64,000 bases of DNA from Bradyrhizobium retamae (GTDB lineage Bacteria > Pseudomonadota > Alphaproteobacteria > Rhizobiales > Xanthobacteraceae), in NCBI RefSeq assembly GCF_001440415.1, contig NZ_LLYA01000013.1:62001-126000 (forward strand). Reading direction: 5' to 3'. Of this stretch, positions 34,244 through 42,377 are shown piece by piece. The notes below the pieces were generated by a model, which had not been told where the DNA came from, searched no databases, and worked only from the letters and a program-made list of their open reading frames with translations. Both the position numbers and the translations under genes were made by a program. Within the stretch, counting starts at the first letter, position 1, and each line of letters begins with the position of its first letter.

Positions 34244-36040
34244 ATGACCTCGTCCATCAATGTTCCCGTCTACAGCGACGCGCTCGTTCTGCTCGGCACC
34301 GCGGGCATCGTCATTCCCTTGGTGCGGCGGTTCGGCCTCAATCCCGTTCTCGGCTATCTAGGCGCCGGCGCGATCCTGGGCCCTCTCGGATTGGGATCGT
34401 TCATCGAGAGTTTTCCGCTTCTCTACTGGTTCACCGTTGTCGATCCCAAAAACGTCTCCGGTATTGCGAACCTCGGAGTTGTGTTCCTGCTCTTCCTCAT
34501 CGGGATGGAGCTATCGTACGATCGATTGAAGGCAATGCGCCGCCTGATATTCGGGCTAGGCAGCTTGCAGATCGTACTCTCCACGGTGGCGATCGGCGTG
34601 GTCGCCGCCCTCCTGGGCAACAAAGGTCCGGTAGCGCTCATCCTGGGCGGCTGCCTTGCCCTATCCTCGACCGCCATTGTCGTCGAGATTCTTTCCAGGC
34701 AACGGCGACTTAGCACGAGCGCTGGCCGGGCAAGCTTCGCGACGTTGCTGGCGCAGGACCTGGCAGTCGCCCCTCTCCTGCTCTTTATCTCCATTTTTGG
34801 CGCGAGCGAGTCCGGTTCGGTCGTTGCGACGCTCGCTCTCGCGCTCACCAACGCAGCCATCGCGCTCGCCGTGATCGTCATCGTCGGCCGCGTCGTGATG
34901 CGACCGCTGTTCCGTCTGGTGGCATCAGTGGGCATGAGCGACCTGTTCGTCGCCACGACGCTGTTCGTGATCGTCGCAACCGGAGTGGTTGCCGCCGTGG
35001 TTGGTTTTTCCATGGCGCTCGGCGCCTTTGTCGCCGGACTGCTGCTTGCCGAGACGGAATTTCGCAAGGCGATCGAGACCGCCATCGATCCGTTCAAGGG
35101 CCTCCTGCTTGGCCTGTTCTTCTTCACGGTCGGCATGAATATCGATTTTCGCGAGCTCGCTCGTGACCCGGTCTGGCTGATCGCGGCTGCGGCCGGACTG
35201 ATCGCCGTAAAGTCCATCATCCTCATCTTCCTGGCGCGGATGTTTCGCCTCTCATGGCCGGCTTCCATCGAAGTCGGGCTGCTGCTGGGTCCCGGCGGGG
35301 AGTTCGCTTTCGTCGGGATCGGGATGGCGACGACGCTTGGTCTGATCGATGCCGGCGTATCGAGCTTCACGGTCGCACTGACATCGCTGACCATGATGCT
35401 CACGCCCGCGCTATCTCATGTCGCGCGGCGACTGGCGCCGATGATGCACGAAGACAAGCCGACTGACCCTGAACTCGCCGTTGCGCCAAGCGGCGGGAGC
35501 GGCCATGCCATCGTCGTCGGACACGGCCGGGTGGGACAAGTCGTCTGCACGATGCTGGACCGGCACCAGTTCAAGTACATTGCGGTCGACAATGATGCTG
35601 CGGCCGTCCCCGAGCAGCGAAGACAGGGGCGTACCGTCTTTTACGGTGACGCAACAAACCCGGAGTTTCTGAAGAGCTGCGGCCTCATGGACGCCGCCGC
35701 CGTCATCGTCACGATCAACCGACCTGAAGGCATCGACGAAATTGTCGCGCAGGTCCGCGCGTTGAGGAAAGATCTATTGGTGGTTTCGCGCGCCCGCGAT
35801 GCCGACCACGCGCGGCATCTCTACCAGATCGGCGTTACCGACGCGGTGCCGGAGACCATCGAGGCAAGCTTGCTGTTATCGGAAGCCGCCCTGATCGGGC
35901 TCGGGGCGGCGATGGGTCATGTCGTCGCCAGCATCCACGAAAAGCGCGAGGAGTTTCGGCACGAATTGCAGAAGGCGGCGAGAAACGCACCGGTCACGCA
36001 GGTTCGGACGACCGGCACCAAAAAGCGGCGATTTTTCTGA
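34244..36040 (+). CDS. CPA2 family cation:proton antiporter with TrkA-N domain (KefB/KefC-like)
   Basis: A 598-residue inner-membrane antiporter. The first 390 residues contain about twelve hydrophobic segments with family landmarks LGYLGAGAILGPLGLG (about 32-47), NLGVVFLLFLIGMELS (about 75-90) and LLLGPGGEFAFVGIG (about 345-359). Residues from about 421 form a regulatory nucleotide-binding TrkA-N domain with GHGRVGQVV and YGDATNPEFL. KefB/KefC-type systems export potassium for protons, often in response to electrophile stress; the ion here is inferred. It is monocistronic and convergent with the next gene. Confidence 0.93.
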   Translation: MTSSINVPVYSDALVLLGTAGIVIPLVRRFGLNPVLGYLGAGAILGPLGLGSFIESFPLLYWFTVVDPKNVSGIANLGVVFLLFLIGMELSYDRLKAMRRLIFGLGSLQIVLSTVAIGVVAALLGNKGPVALILGGCLALSSTAIVVEILSRQRRLSTSAGRASFATLLAQDLAVAPLLLFISIFGASESGSVVATLALALTNAAIALAVIVIVGRVVMRPLFRLVASVGMSDLFVATTLFVIVATGVVAAVVGFSMALGAFVAGLLLAETEFRKAIETAIDPFKGLLLGLFFFTVGMNIDFRELARDPVWLIAAAAGLIAVKSIILIFLARMFRLSWPASIEVGLLLGPGGEFAFVGIGMATTLGLIDAGVSSFTVALTSLTMMLTPALSHVARRLAPMMHEDKPTDPELAVAPSGGSGHAIVVGHGRVGQVVCTMLDRHQFKYIAVDNDAAAVPEQRRQGRTVFYGDATNPEFLKSCGLMDAAAVIVTINRPEGIDEIVAQVRALRKDLLVVSRARDADHARHLYQIGVTDAVPETIEASLLLSEAALIGLGAAMGHVVASIHEKREEFRHELQKAARNAPVTQVRTTGTKKRRFF

Positions 36041-36071
36041 CGGATCGCGACGGCGGCGCGCGCCAACGGCC

Positions 36072-36584
36072 CTACCGCGCCTTGCTCCAGTCCGGCCGGA
36101 TATTGCCGGACACGCCGTCGAACGCGCCCTCGACCAGTTCCGCCACCAACAGGCGGCTGTAGTCGACGGGCCCCGGCATGGTCACCCGTCCCTTCGGTAT
36201 CACCTTGAAGCCGACGCGGCTGTAATAGGGTTCGTCGCCGACCAGAATGACTAAACGATGGCCCTTGGCCTTGGCATCCCGCAGCGAACGATCGAGCAGC
36301 ATGCGGCCGACGCCGCGGCTGCGAAACGGCGGCTCGACCGTCAACGGTCCGAGCATCAGGGCCGGAGTGTCGCCGATGCAGATCGGCAACTGGCGCACCG
36401 AGCCGACCAGCAATGTGCCGATCCGCGCCGTGAACGAGAGGTCCAGCAGGTGATCGACATGCTCGCGCAGGCGGTAGGCGCTCAGCACGAAACGGCCGGG
36501 ACCGAACGTGCGCTCGTGCAGCCGTTCGATCGCCTGGGCGTCCTTCGGTGTTTCGGCCAGGATGGTGACGTCAAGTTCGCTCAT
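36072..36584 (-). CDS. GNAT family N-acetyltransferase
   Basis: A 170-residue acyl-CoA-dependent acetyltransferase of the GNAT fold. The acetyl-CoA loop is RSRGVGRMLL (about residues 88-97), preceded by MLGPLTVEPPF, and the C-terminal YYSRVGFKVI (about 119-128) is the usual family ending. It has a YhbS-like length and order. The acceptor substrate is not known. It is convergent with the antiporter gene; 70 bases separate it from the frameshifted glycosyltransferase upstream. Confidence 0.92.
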   Translation of the reverse strand: MSELDVTILAETPKDAQAIERLHERTFGPGRFVLSAYRLREHVDHLLDLSFTARIGTLLVGSVRQLPICIGDTPALMLGPLTVEPPFRSRGVGRMLLDRSLRDAKAKGHRLVILVGDEPYYSRVGFKVIPKGRVTMPGPVDYSRLLVAELVEGAFDGVSGNIRPDWSKAR

Positions 36585-36653
36585 GATGGGGCGCGGGATA
36601 GCATCTGGCGACGGCGCGGTCCATCGCTGGAAGATAGCAATTCCTGTATTGCC

Positions 36654-37396
36654 TCAATCCCTGAAACGGGCGGGCTGGGACAAATAGGCCAGAAGCTTCA
36701 TCTCGCGGCGGCCGCGTGTCACCGTATCCAGCACCAGCCCCGAGCTGACCGACAGCACCCGTCGCGCCAGGTGTTGAGCTTGCTGAACGATCCCTCGGGG
36801 CGGGCGTAATACGGCGTCTCGACTTCCGTCACCGGCAGCGCGAGTTCGAGCGCGTGAACGCTGAGCTCGGTTTCGATCTCAAAACCGTCGGACAGCACCG
36901 GAAAGGATTTGACGAAGCGACGCGAAAATACGCGATAGCCGGAAAGGATGTCCTTGAACGCCTGGCCGAACACTGAGGAAAGGAAGCTCGTCAGCATCCA
37001 GTTGCCGGTGCGGTGGCCGGGCCGGTAGGCCGTGACTGATTGGTCGACGCGAAAGCCCACCACCATGTCGAGGTGGTCGTTCACCAGTGCATCGATCATG
37101 CGCGGCGCGCGCGGCGCATCATAGGTGGCGTCGCCATCGACCAGTACATAAATGTCGGCATCGATGTCGGCGAACATGCGCCGCACCACATGCCCCTTGC
37201 CCTGGCGGCGCTCGCTGCGCACGATGGCTCCGGCCGCGCGCGCGATCTCGATGGTGCGGTCCCTGGAATTGTTGTCGTAGACGAAAATCTGAGCCGTCGG
37301 CAGCGCCTTGCGGAAATCCGAAACCACGGTGGCGACCGCGGCCTCCTCGTTGAAGCACGGCACCAGAACCGCAATCCGCAACGCCGGTCCCGTCAT
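36654..37396 (-). pseudogene. Glycosyltransferase family 2, frameshifted near its C-terminus
   Basis: The frame beginning at 37396 encodes a GT2 glycosyltransferase (IAVLVPCFNEEAAVATVVSD; VYDNNSRDRT; VLVDGDATYDAP, with the DxD-like metal motif; SGYRVFSRR; YYARPEGSFSKLNTWRDG). It then breaks into CCRSARGWCWIR and stops at 36719. The same strand in another frame continues with a sensible, coding-like C-terminus (VLSVSSGLVLDTVTRGRREM... to a stop at 36654). The switch lies near 36762-36766, so one frame-changing indel explains it. The gene may be inactive, or the indel could be a sequencing error. A membrane-protein remnant lies just upstream. Confidence 0.75.
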
Positions 37397-37442
37397 CGCC
37401 CGCTCACCGAGTTAAGTCTGTCCATAGCGCGCTATATCGCAA

Positions 37443-37610
37443 TCAGGCGTTGGCCGGTTGGGGAAAGGCCGCGCTGCCGGCGGCCCGCTCGTTGCGCAGA
37501 TCAAGCGTTGCGAACAGCAGGGTCCAGAGCGAGAGCATGTCGATCGGAATAATATAATATGGCGTAAATATCGGATGGGTCATGAAGAAAATCACGTTCA
37601 CGGCGATGTT
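37443..37610 (-). pseudogene. C-terminal remnant of a polytopic membrane protein
   Basis: About 55 codons on the minus strand encode a coherent C-terminus with hydrophobic stretches (NIAVNVIFFMTHPIFTPYYI, then IPIDMLSLWTLLFATLDLRN) and a stop at 37443, but no plausible start or upstream part is found in frame. It looks like the tail of a multi-pass protein, such as a membrane glycosyltransferase, left beside the broken GT2 gene. The identity of the parent gene is unknown. Confidence 0.45.
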
Positions 37611-37696
37611 TGCCGCACCAGAATTGCAACGTGTTTGGCGCGCACCCGTTTCCCCGCTTCTATGCAATGCGGGGCCACGAAGCACCGAGCCCTGCG

Positions 37697-38185
37697 TCAG
37701 CGCCAGGTCGCAGTCCGCGCCGCACCATCGAGCACTTCTGCGATCCGGAGCCGCGTACCCCTGGTCGTCTCCGCCGGCAGCGAACCAGCCGCATAGAATC
37801 CGCACTCGACGATCTCGTGGTTGGGCTCCGGCTCGCGGTCCTGCCGGAACTGCCTGACGACATAGACCGCGACATGGTCGCGGCGGGAAACGTGGCTGTT
37901 GAAGAACAGGCCGTGCAGGACCGGCTCTCCGGTCAATTCGATGCGCCCCTCTTCCACCAGCTCCCTTCGCAAGGCTTCGAGAAAGGTTTCGCCGACCTCG
38001 ACCCCGCCGCCCGGCAGGTGCCAGCCCGCGACATAGCTGTGCCTGACCAGGAACACCTTGTCGTCGCCGTCGAGCACGACGCCGCGAACCCCGATCGTCA
38101 TGCCGCGGGCCATCCGCCAATAGAGGTGAAATACGCGCCGCAACTGCGGTTCGAAACGTTTTCGCAAGTGCTGCAGCGCCGTCAC
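37697..38185 (-). CDS. NUDIX hydrolase
   Basis: A 162-residue NUDIX enzyme. The Nudix box begins GGGVEVGETFLEALRRELVE and ends with EGRI (about residues 59-81), close to the GX5EX7REUXEEXGU pattern, preceded by VFLVRHSYVAGWHLPGG. The N-terminal 30 residues are basic. The substrate, a nucleoside diphosphate derivative, cannot be predicted. It is divergent from the metallophosphoesterase gene at 38281. Confidence 0.9.
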   Translation of the reverse strand: MTALQHLRKRFEPQLRRVFHLYWRMARGMTIGVRGVVLDGDDKVFLVRHSYVAGWHLPGGGVEVGETFLEALRRELVEEGRIELTGEPVLHGLFFNSHVSRRDHVAVYVVRQFRQDREPEPNHEIVECGFYAAGSLPAETTRGTRLRIAEVLDGAARTATWR

Positions 38186-38280
38186 GCAAACCTCGAATGG
38201 ACAGTTATCACGTTTGATCCTTATATCGCCGACATGATGGTGCGACGGCTCTATATCACAGAGAATGCGGCGGAGCGCGA

Positions 38281-39171
38281 ATGACCGATATCTTCACGCT
38301 GGCGCATCTGTCGGACCCGCATCTGCCGCCGCTGCCCGCGGCGCGGCTGCGCGATCTCGCGGGCAAACGTGCGCTCGGCTATTTCAATTGGACCCGCAAC
38401 CGCCTTAAATATCACCGCCGCGAGGTGCTGGACGCACTGGTTGCCGATATGCAGGCGCAGCGGCCGGACCACATCGCGGTGACCGGTGATCTCGTCAACC
38501 TGGCGCTGGAGGCGGAATTCACCCCGGCCCAGGCCTGGCTCGAAAGCGTCGGCACGCCGCAACAGGTGACCGTCGTTCCCGGCAATCACGACGCCTATGT
38601 GCGGGCGACGCGGCATCATTTCACCGGCGCGTTCGAGCAATATCTGCGCGGCGATGCTGCGGCGGACGGAGCGTCGTTTCCGTTCGTGCGCCGGCGCGGT
38701 CCGCTGGTGCTGATCGGGGTCTCCTCGGCGGTGCCGACGCTGCCATTGATGGCAACCGGCCGGCTCGGCCGCGCGCAGCTCGATGCGCTCGACCGCCAGC
38801 TTGCCCAGTTGCCGCCGGACGAGGCGTTCCGGGTGCTGCTGGTCCATCACCCCCTGCAATCGAGTTCGCGGATGAAGCGACTGACCGACTCGAAGGCGCT
38901 ACGCGCCGTGCTGAAGCGGCGCGGCGTCGAGCTGGTCCTGCACGGCCATGACCACATCCATTCGACGATGTGGCTTGAAGGCGCCGGCCACCAGATCCCC
39001 GCGGTTGGCGTGCCTTCGGCGTCGGCGCTGGCGCACCGGCATTATCCGGCCGCTGCCTACAACCTGTTTTCGATCACGCGCGACGGCGGCAAATGGCGCT
39101 GCGTGCAGACCGTGCGCGCCGTCGATGCCGACTTCCGAGTCCAGCAGATCAAGCAGGCGACGCTGCTTTAA
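38281..39171 (+). CDS. Metallophosphoesterase (calcineurin-like)
   Basis: A 296-residue metal-dependent phosphoesterase with the ordered motifs LSDPHLPPLP (about residues 10-19), VTGDLVNLAL (about 66-75), VPGNHDAYV (about 98-106), and VHHPL and HGHDHIHS (about 222-229). This is the class III cyclic-nucleotide phosphodiesterase/UDP-2,3-diacylglucosamine hydrolase superfamily. It is cytosolic, with no signal peptide. It is divergent from the NUDIX gene. The substrate is not evident. Confidence 0.93.
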   Translation: MTDIFTLAHLSDPHLPPLPAARLRDLAGKRALGYFNWTRNRLKYHRREVLDALVADMQAQRPDHIAVTGDLVNLALEAEFTPAQAWLESVGTPQQVTVVPGNHDAYVRATRHHFTGAFEQYLRGDAAADGASFPFVRRRGPLVLIGVSSAVPTLPLMATGRLGRAQLDALDRQLAQLPPDEAFRVLLVHHPLQSSSRMKRLTDSKALRAVLKRRGVELVLHGHDHIHSTMWLEGAGHQIPAVGVPSASALAHRHYPAAAYNLFSITRDGGKWRCVQTVRAVDADFRVQQIKQATLL

Positions 39172-39403
39172 CCTTTCCTCACGCCTGCAACCTGGCGAAT
39201 TTCTCAATCCCCGCCGCCGCCGCAGCCACCGCCCCCGTCGCCACCACCACCGCCATCATCACTTGCGCTGCCGGCGTCGCCAAGGCCGTCCGTACCACCA
39301 TCGATCGAGCCATCGGCGAAATCGCCGCCGCAATGAGCAGCGCCGCTGCCGTTCTTGCGCAGCTCTGCCACGATGCCCCGAATGCCCGACCCGGCGGCTC
39401 CGG

Positions 39404-39958
39404 TTAGAAACTCTTCAAACTCGCATACAGCGCCAATCCGAACAGCGCCACCGCGCCCAGCACGAAGCCGAGCACGAACATGCCCAGACCGCGGCGGCGC
39501 GGTTTCTTTTCCACAACAGGCTCGGCCACGGGCATAGCCACCATCGCATGCTCGCGCTCGATCATGCGGCGCGCGACATAGCCGGTGACGGCATCGACGA
39601 TGACAGGCACATCATGCGATTCGGCAAGCACGATGCGGCCGAAGCGCGTATCCTGCACGAAGCGGTAGATGCGCTTGTCGCGTCCCATCACGATATGCGC
39701 GACCACATCGATCCACAGCCGCGGCGTTTCGCCCTGGCTGACACCGCGATCGAACAAATCGATTTGCTCCGGCACCTCCGCGAACAGCGGATCGAGCGCC
39801 TCGTTCAGGATCTCGAGCCGCGCGACCTCAGCATCGCGCAGTTCGACCACGACGCCGGTCCGATCGGCGGCTTCGATGCGGGCTTGGCGAAGCGCGTCGC
39901 GCAGCCGGGTCGGTCGCATGTCTCGGGCTTCGTTGCCGGTGTTTTGCGCGTTTGACAT
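39404..39958 (-). CDS. Hypothetical protein with C-terminal transmembrane anchor
   Basis: A 184-residue protein, not matched to a named family here. The soluble N-terminal 150 residues contain a conserved-looking core (EVPEQIDLFDRGVSQGETPR; LWIDVVAHIVMGRDKRIYRF; VDAVTGYVARRMIEREH) and the C-terminus is a basic patch KKPRRRG followed by one transmembrane helix (about 157-180). This is a tail-anchored topology with the bulk in the cytoplasm. It is monocistronic. Function is unknown. Confidence 0.75.
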   Translation of the reverse strand: MSNAQNTGNEARDMRPTRLRDALRQARIEAADRTGVVVELRDAEVARLEILNEALDPLFAEVPEQIDLFDRGVSQGETPRLWIDVVAHIVMGRDKRIYRFVQDTRFGRIVLAESHDVPVIVDAVTGYVARRMIEREHAMVAMPVAEPVVEKKPRRRGLGMFVLGFVLGAVALFGLALYASLKSF

Positions 39959-40268
39959 CGGTAGCCGCCTTTATCCTGCAGGGGTTAGCCTGGGCTTAAC
40001 CTAGCAGTAACCATGCCTTGCGCAATGGTTGTTTGTTTTCAATAGGTTATCCCTCCACCGTTATTCCCCGCGGCGGCACCCCCACCGTAGCCGATGCTCT
40101 GCATCGGCGTTCTTCAAGGACGGCGGCCGCAGGCCGCCTACGCCCTCCCCGCACGCGGGAGAGGGTGAAGAAACGCGCCTCCCTGGAACGCGCAAACGGC
40201 CCCAGCCGGAATTCCGGATGGGGCCGCCTGTCCTTGGACGTTTCTTCTGATAGATCGGCAGCAGCCGG
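39959..40268. other. Gene-free interval with repeat fragments
   Basis: No credible gene is seen. The stretch contains a GCCGCAGGCCGCC type inverted repeat (40122-40142), a short CCCTCCCC/GCGGGAGAGGG dyad and the hairpin at 40198-40225. Confidence 0.6.
40198..40225 (-). terminator. Hairpin downstream of the DUF4170 gene
   Basis: GGCCCCA and TGGGGCC flank CCGG-AATT-CCGG, an almost perfect 28-base palindrome 44 bases past the DUF4170 stop codon (minus strand). A short GTTTG follows, so it is a probable rho-independent or stabilising structure. Confidence 0.5.
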
Positions 40269-40478
40269 TCAGGCCGAGACGCGCGAGGGCTCTTCGACGA
40301 TCGAGAAGCGTACGCCGGCTTTATGGCGGCTCTCTGCAGAGACCTCCTTCCAGCACTCTTCGGCTTCCTTGCGGGTCTTGAACGGGCCTCTGACCTGGGC
40401 CGAGCCTTCGACGAGCTTGTGGAAGTTCATCGAACCGAACTCGCCGCCGATCACCCAGAAATTGCTGCCTTTGGTCAT
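40269..40478 (-). CDS. DUF4170 domain-containing protein
   Basis: A 69-residue small protein matching DUF4170: FWVIGGEFGSMNFHKLVEGS (about residues 7-26), VRGPFKTRKEAEECWKEVSA (about 29-48) and RFSIVEEP at the end. It probably forms a SPOR-like compact fold; no signal peptide is seen. It follows aceA by 74 bases on the same strand and may be part of its transcript. Function is unknown. Confidence 0.88.
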   Translation of the reverse strand: MTKGSNFWVIGGEFGSMNFHKLVEGSAQVRGPFKTRKEAEECWKEVSAESRHKAGVRFSIVEEPSRVSA

Positions 40479-40552
40479 TTTCAGTCTCCTGTTGTCCGAG
40501 TAGCGTGATCAGTCTGGAATCCGACCAGACCCCAGACCGATCAATTCCACCG

Positions 40553-42190
40553 TTAGCCGAACTGGTTCATCGTGTTGTGGACGCCGCCCGCCTTCAGAGC
40601 GGCCTCGCCGGCGAAATATTCCTTGTGATCGTCGCCGATATCGGAGCCGGCCATGTTCTGATGCTTGGCGCAGGCGATACCCTGACGGATCTCTTGGCGC
40701 TGAACATTCTTCACATAGCCCAGCATGCCCTGTTCGCCGAAATAATCCTTCGCGAGATTATCAGTCGACAGAGCTGCCGTGTGATAGGTCGGCAACGTGA
40801 TCAGATGGTGGAAGATGCCAGCACGCTTTGCTGAATCGGCCTGGAAGGTGCGGATGCGCTCGTCGGCTTCAATGGCCAGCGGCGTATCGTCGTATTCCGG
40901 CTTCATCAGTTCGGCTCGATTGTACTTGCTGACGTCCTTGCCGGCTTCCTTCATCGCGTCGTACACCTGCCAACGGAAGTTGAGCGTCCAGTTGAACGAC
41001 GGCGAGTTGTTGTAGGCCAGCTTCGCGTTCGGGATGACCTCGCGAATGCGGTCAACCATCTTGGCGATCTGCTCGATATGCGGCTTCTCGGTCTCGATCC
41101 AGAGCAGGTCGGCACCGTTCTGCAGCGAGGTGATGCAGTCGAGCACGCAGCGATCTTCGCCAGTGCCGGCGCGGAACTGATAGAGGTTGCTGGCAAGCCG
41201 CTTCGGACGCATCATCTTGCCGTTGCGGTTGATGATGACGTCGCCATTCCTGGCGTTGGCGGCTGTCACTTCCTCGCAATCCAGGAAGCTGTTGTACTGA
41301 TCGCCGAGGTCGCCGGGCTTGTGGCTCACAGCGATCTGCTGCGTGAGACCGGCACCCAGCGAGTCGGTGCGGGTCACGATGATGCCGTCTTCGACGCCCA
41401 ATTCGAGGAAGGCATGGCGGCAGGCCCGGATCTTCGCCAGGAACACCTCGTGCGGCACGGTCACCTTGCCGTCCTGGTGGCCGCACTGCTTTTCGTCGGA
41501 GACCTGATTCTCGATCTGCAGGGCGCACGCACCCGCCTCGATCATCTTCTTGGCGAGCAGGTAGGTTGCCTCGGCATTGCCGAAGCCGGCGTCGATGTCG
41601 GCGATGACGGGCACGACATGGGTCTGGAAGTTGTTGATCTTTTCAATCAGCGCCTTTTCCTTCGCCTTGTCGCCTTCCTTGCGGGCCGCGTCCAGCGCGC
41701 GGAAGATATCGTTGAGCTCACGGGAATCCGCCTGACGCAGGAAGGTGTAGAGTTCTTCGATCAGGGCCGGCACCGAGGTCTTCTCGTGCATCGACTGGTC
41801 AGGAAGCGGTCCGAACTCGGAGCGAAGGGCGGCGATCATCCAGCCGGAGAGATACAGATAGCGGCGATCGGTCGTGCCGAAATGCTTCTTGACCGAAATC
41901 AGCTTCTGCTGCGCGATGAAGCCATGCCAGCAACCGAGCGACTGGGTGTACTTGGTGGGATCGGCGTCATAGGCAGCCATATCGCTGCGCATCAGCGCCG
42001 CGGTGTACCGAGCGACGTCCAGGCCGGTCTTGAAGCGGTTCTGCAGACGCATGCGCGCCACGGCTTCGGCGGTGACGCCATTCCAGGTCGGCTGGGTCTT
42101 GAGCAGCGCCTCAGCAGCTTCAATCTCGCTCTGATAGGAAGCCGGTCTCTGGATGGTCCGGTCACTGATTCCACGTGGCTGGTAATTCAT
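40553..42190 (-). CDS. aceA: Isocitrate lyase
   Basis: A 545-residue isocitrate lyase, the first enzyme of the glyoxylate shunt (isocitrate to glyoxylate and succinate), needed for growth on acetate and fatty acids. The catalytic loop reads DEKQCGHQDGKV, with the KQCGH variant of the KKCGH signature also seen in long-form ICLs of Pseudomonas (about residues 226-230). VIADIDAGFGNAEATYLLAK and NYNNSPSFNW-like segments (here LAYNNSPSFNWTLNF) are present. The length is that of the long alphaproteobacterial form. It is divergent from the regulator at 42378. Confidence 0.97.
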   Translation of the reverse strand: MNYQPRGISDRTIQRPASYQSEIEAAEALLKTQPTWNGVTAEAVARMRLQNRFKTGLDVARYTAALMRSDMAAYDADPTKYTQSLGCWHGFIAQQKLISVKKHFGTTDRRYLYLSGWMIAALRSEFGPLPDQSMHEKTSVPALIEELYTFLRQADSRELNDIFRALDAARKEGDKAKEKALIEKINNFQTHVVPVIADIDAGFGNAEATYLLAKKMIEAGACALQIENQVSDEKQCGHQDGKVTVPHEVFLAKIRACRHAFLELGVEDGIIVTRTDSLGAGLTQQIAVSHKPGDLGDQYNSFLDCEEVTAANARNGDVIINRNGKMMRPKRLASNLYQFRAGTGEDRCVLDCITSLQNGADLLWIETEKPHIEQIAKMVDRIREVIPNAKLAYNNSPSFNWTLNFRWQVYDAMKEAGKDVSKYNRAELMKPEYDDTPLAIEADERIRTFQADSAKRAGIFHHLITLPTYHTAALSTDNLAKDYFGEQGMLGYVKNVQRQEIRQGIACAKHQNMAGSDIGDDHKEYFAGEAALKAGGVHNTMNQFG

Positions 42191-42310
42191 TTGCGTGATC
42201 CTTGTCTTCCACTGTCTTCAATCGACATTCTTGACAGTGCATTGCGAAACGTCCTGGAGCTAAACGCCAGAATCCCTATTTCGTATAGAGTGCTTGATCT
42301 TTATTGGTGA

Positions 42311-42362
42311 TGTCATGTAACATCCATACTTGTCATAAATGTCATTTTGTAAATTTTGTCAC
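42311..42362. promoter_or_regulatory. Probable operator region of aceA and its regulator
   Basis: The AT-rich intergenic region holds four TGTCAY repeats (starting 42311, 42331, 42340 and 42357) and a TTTGTAAA element (42346-42353) resembling the half-site of RamB-type regulators. It sits between the divergent aceA and regulator genes, ending 16 bases before the regulator start. Confidence 0.5.
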
Positions 42363-42377
42363 AATTGAGACCCCGTT

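Noticed and set aside
39093..39407. Ala/Thr-rich 104-codon frame after the metallophosphoesterase gene
   Set aside because: It overlaps the end of that gene in another frame and has no start signal; kept only as a low-interest observation.
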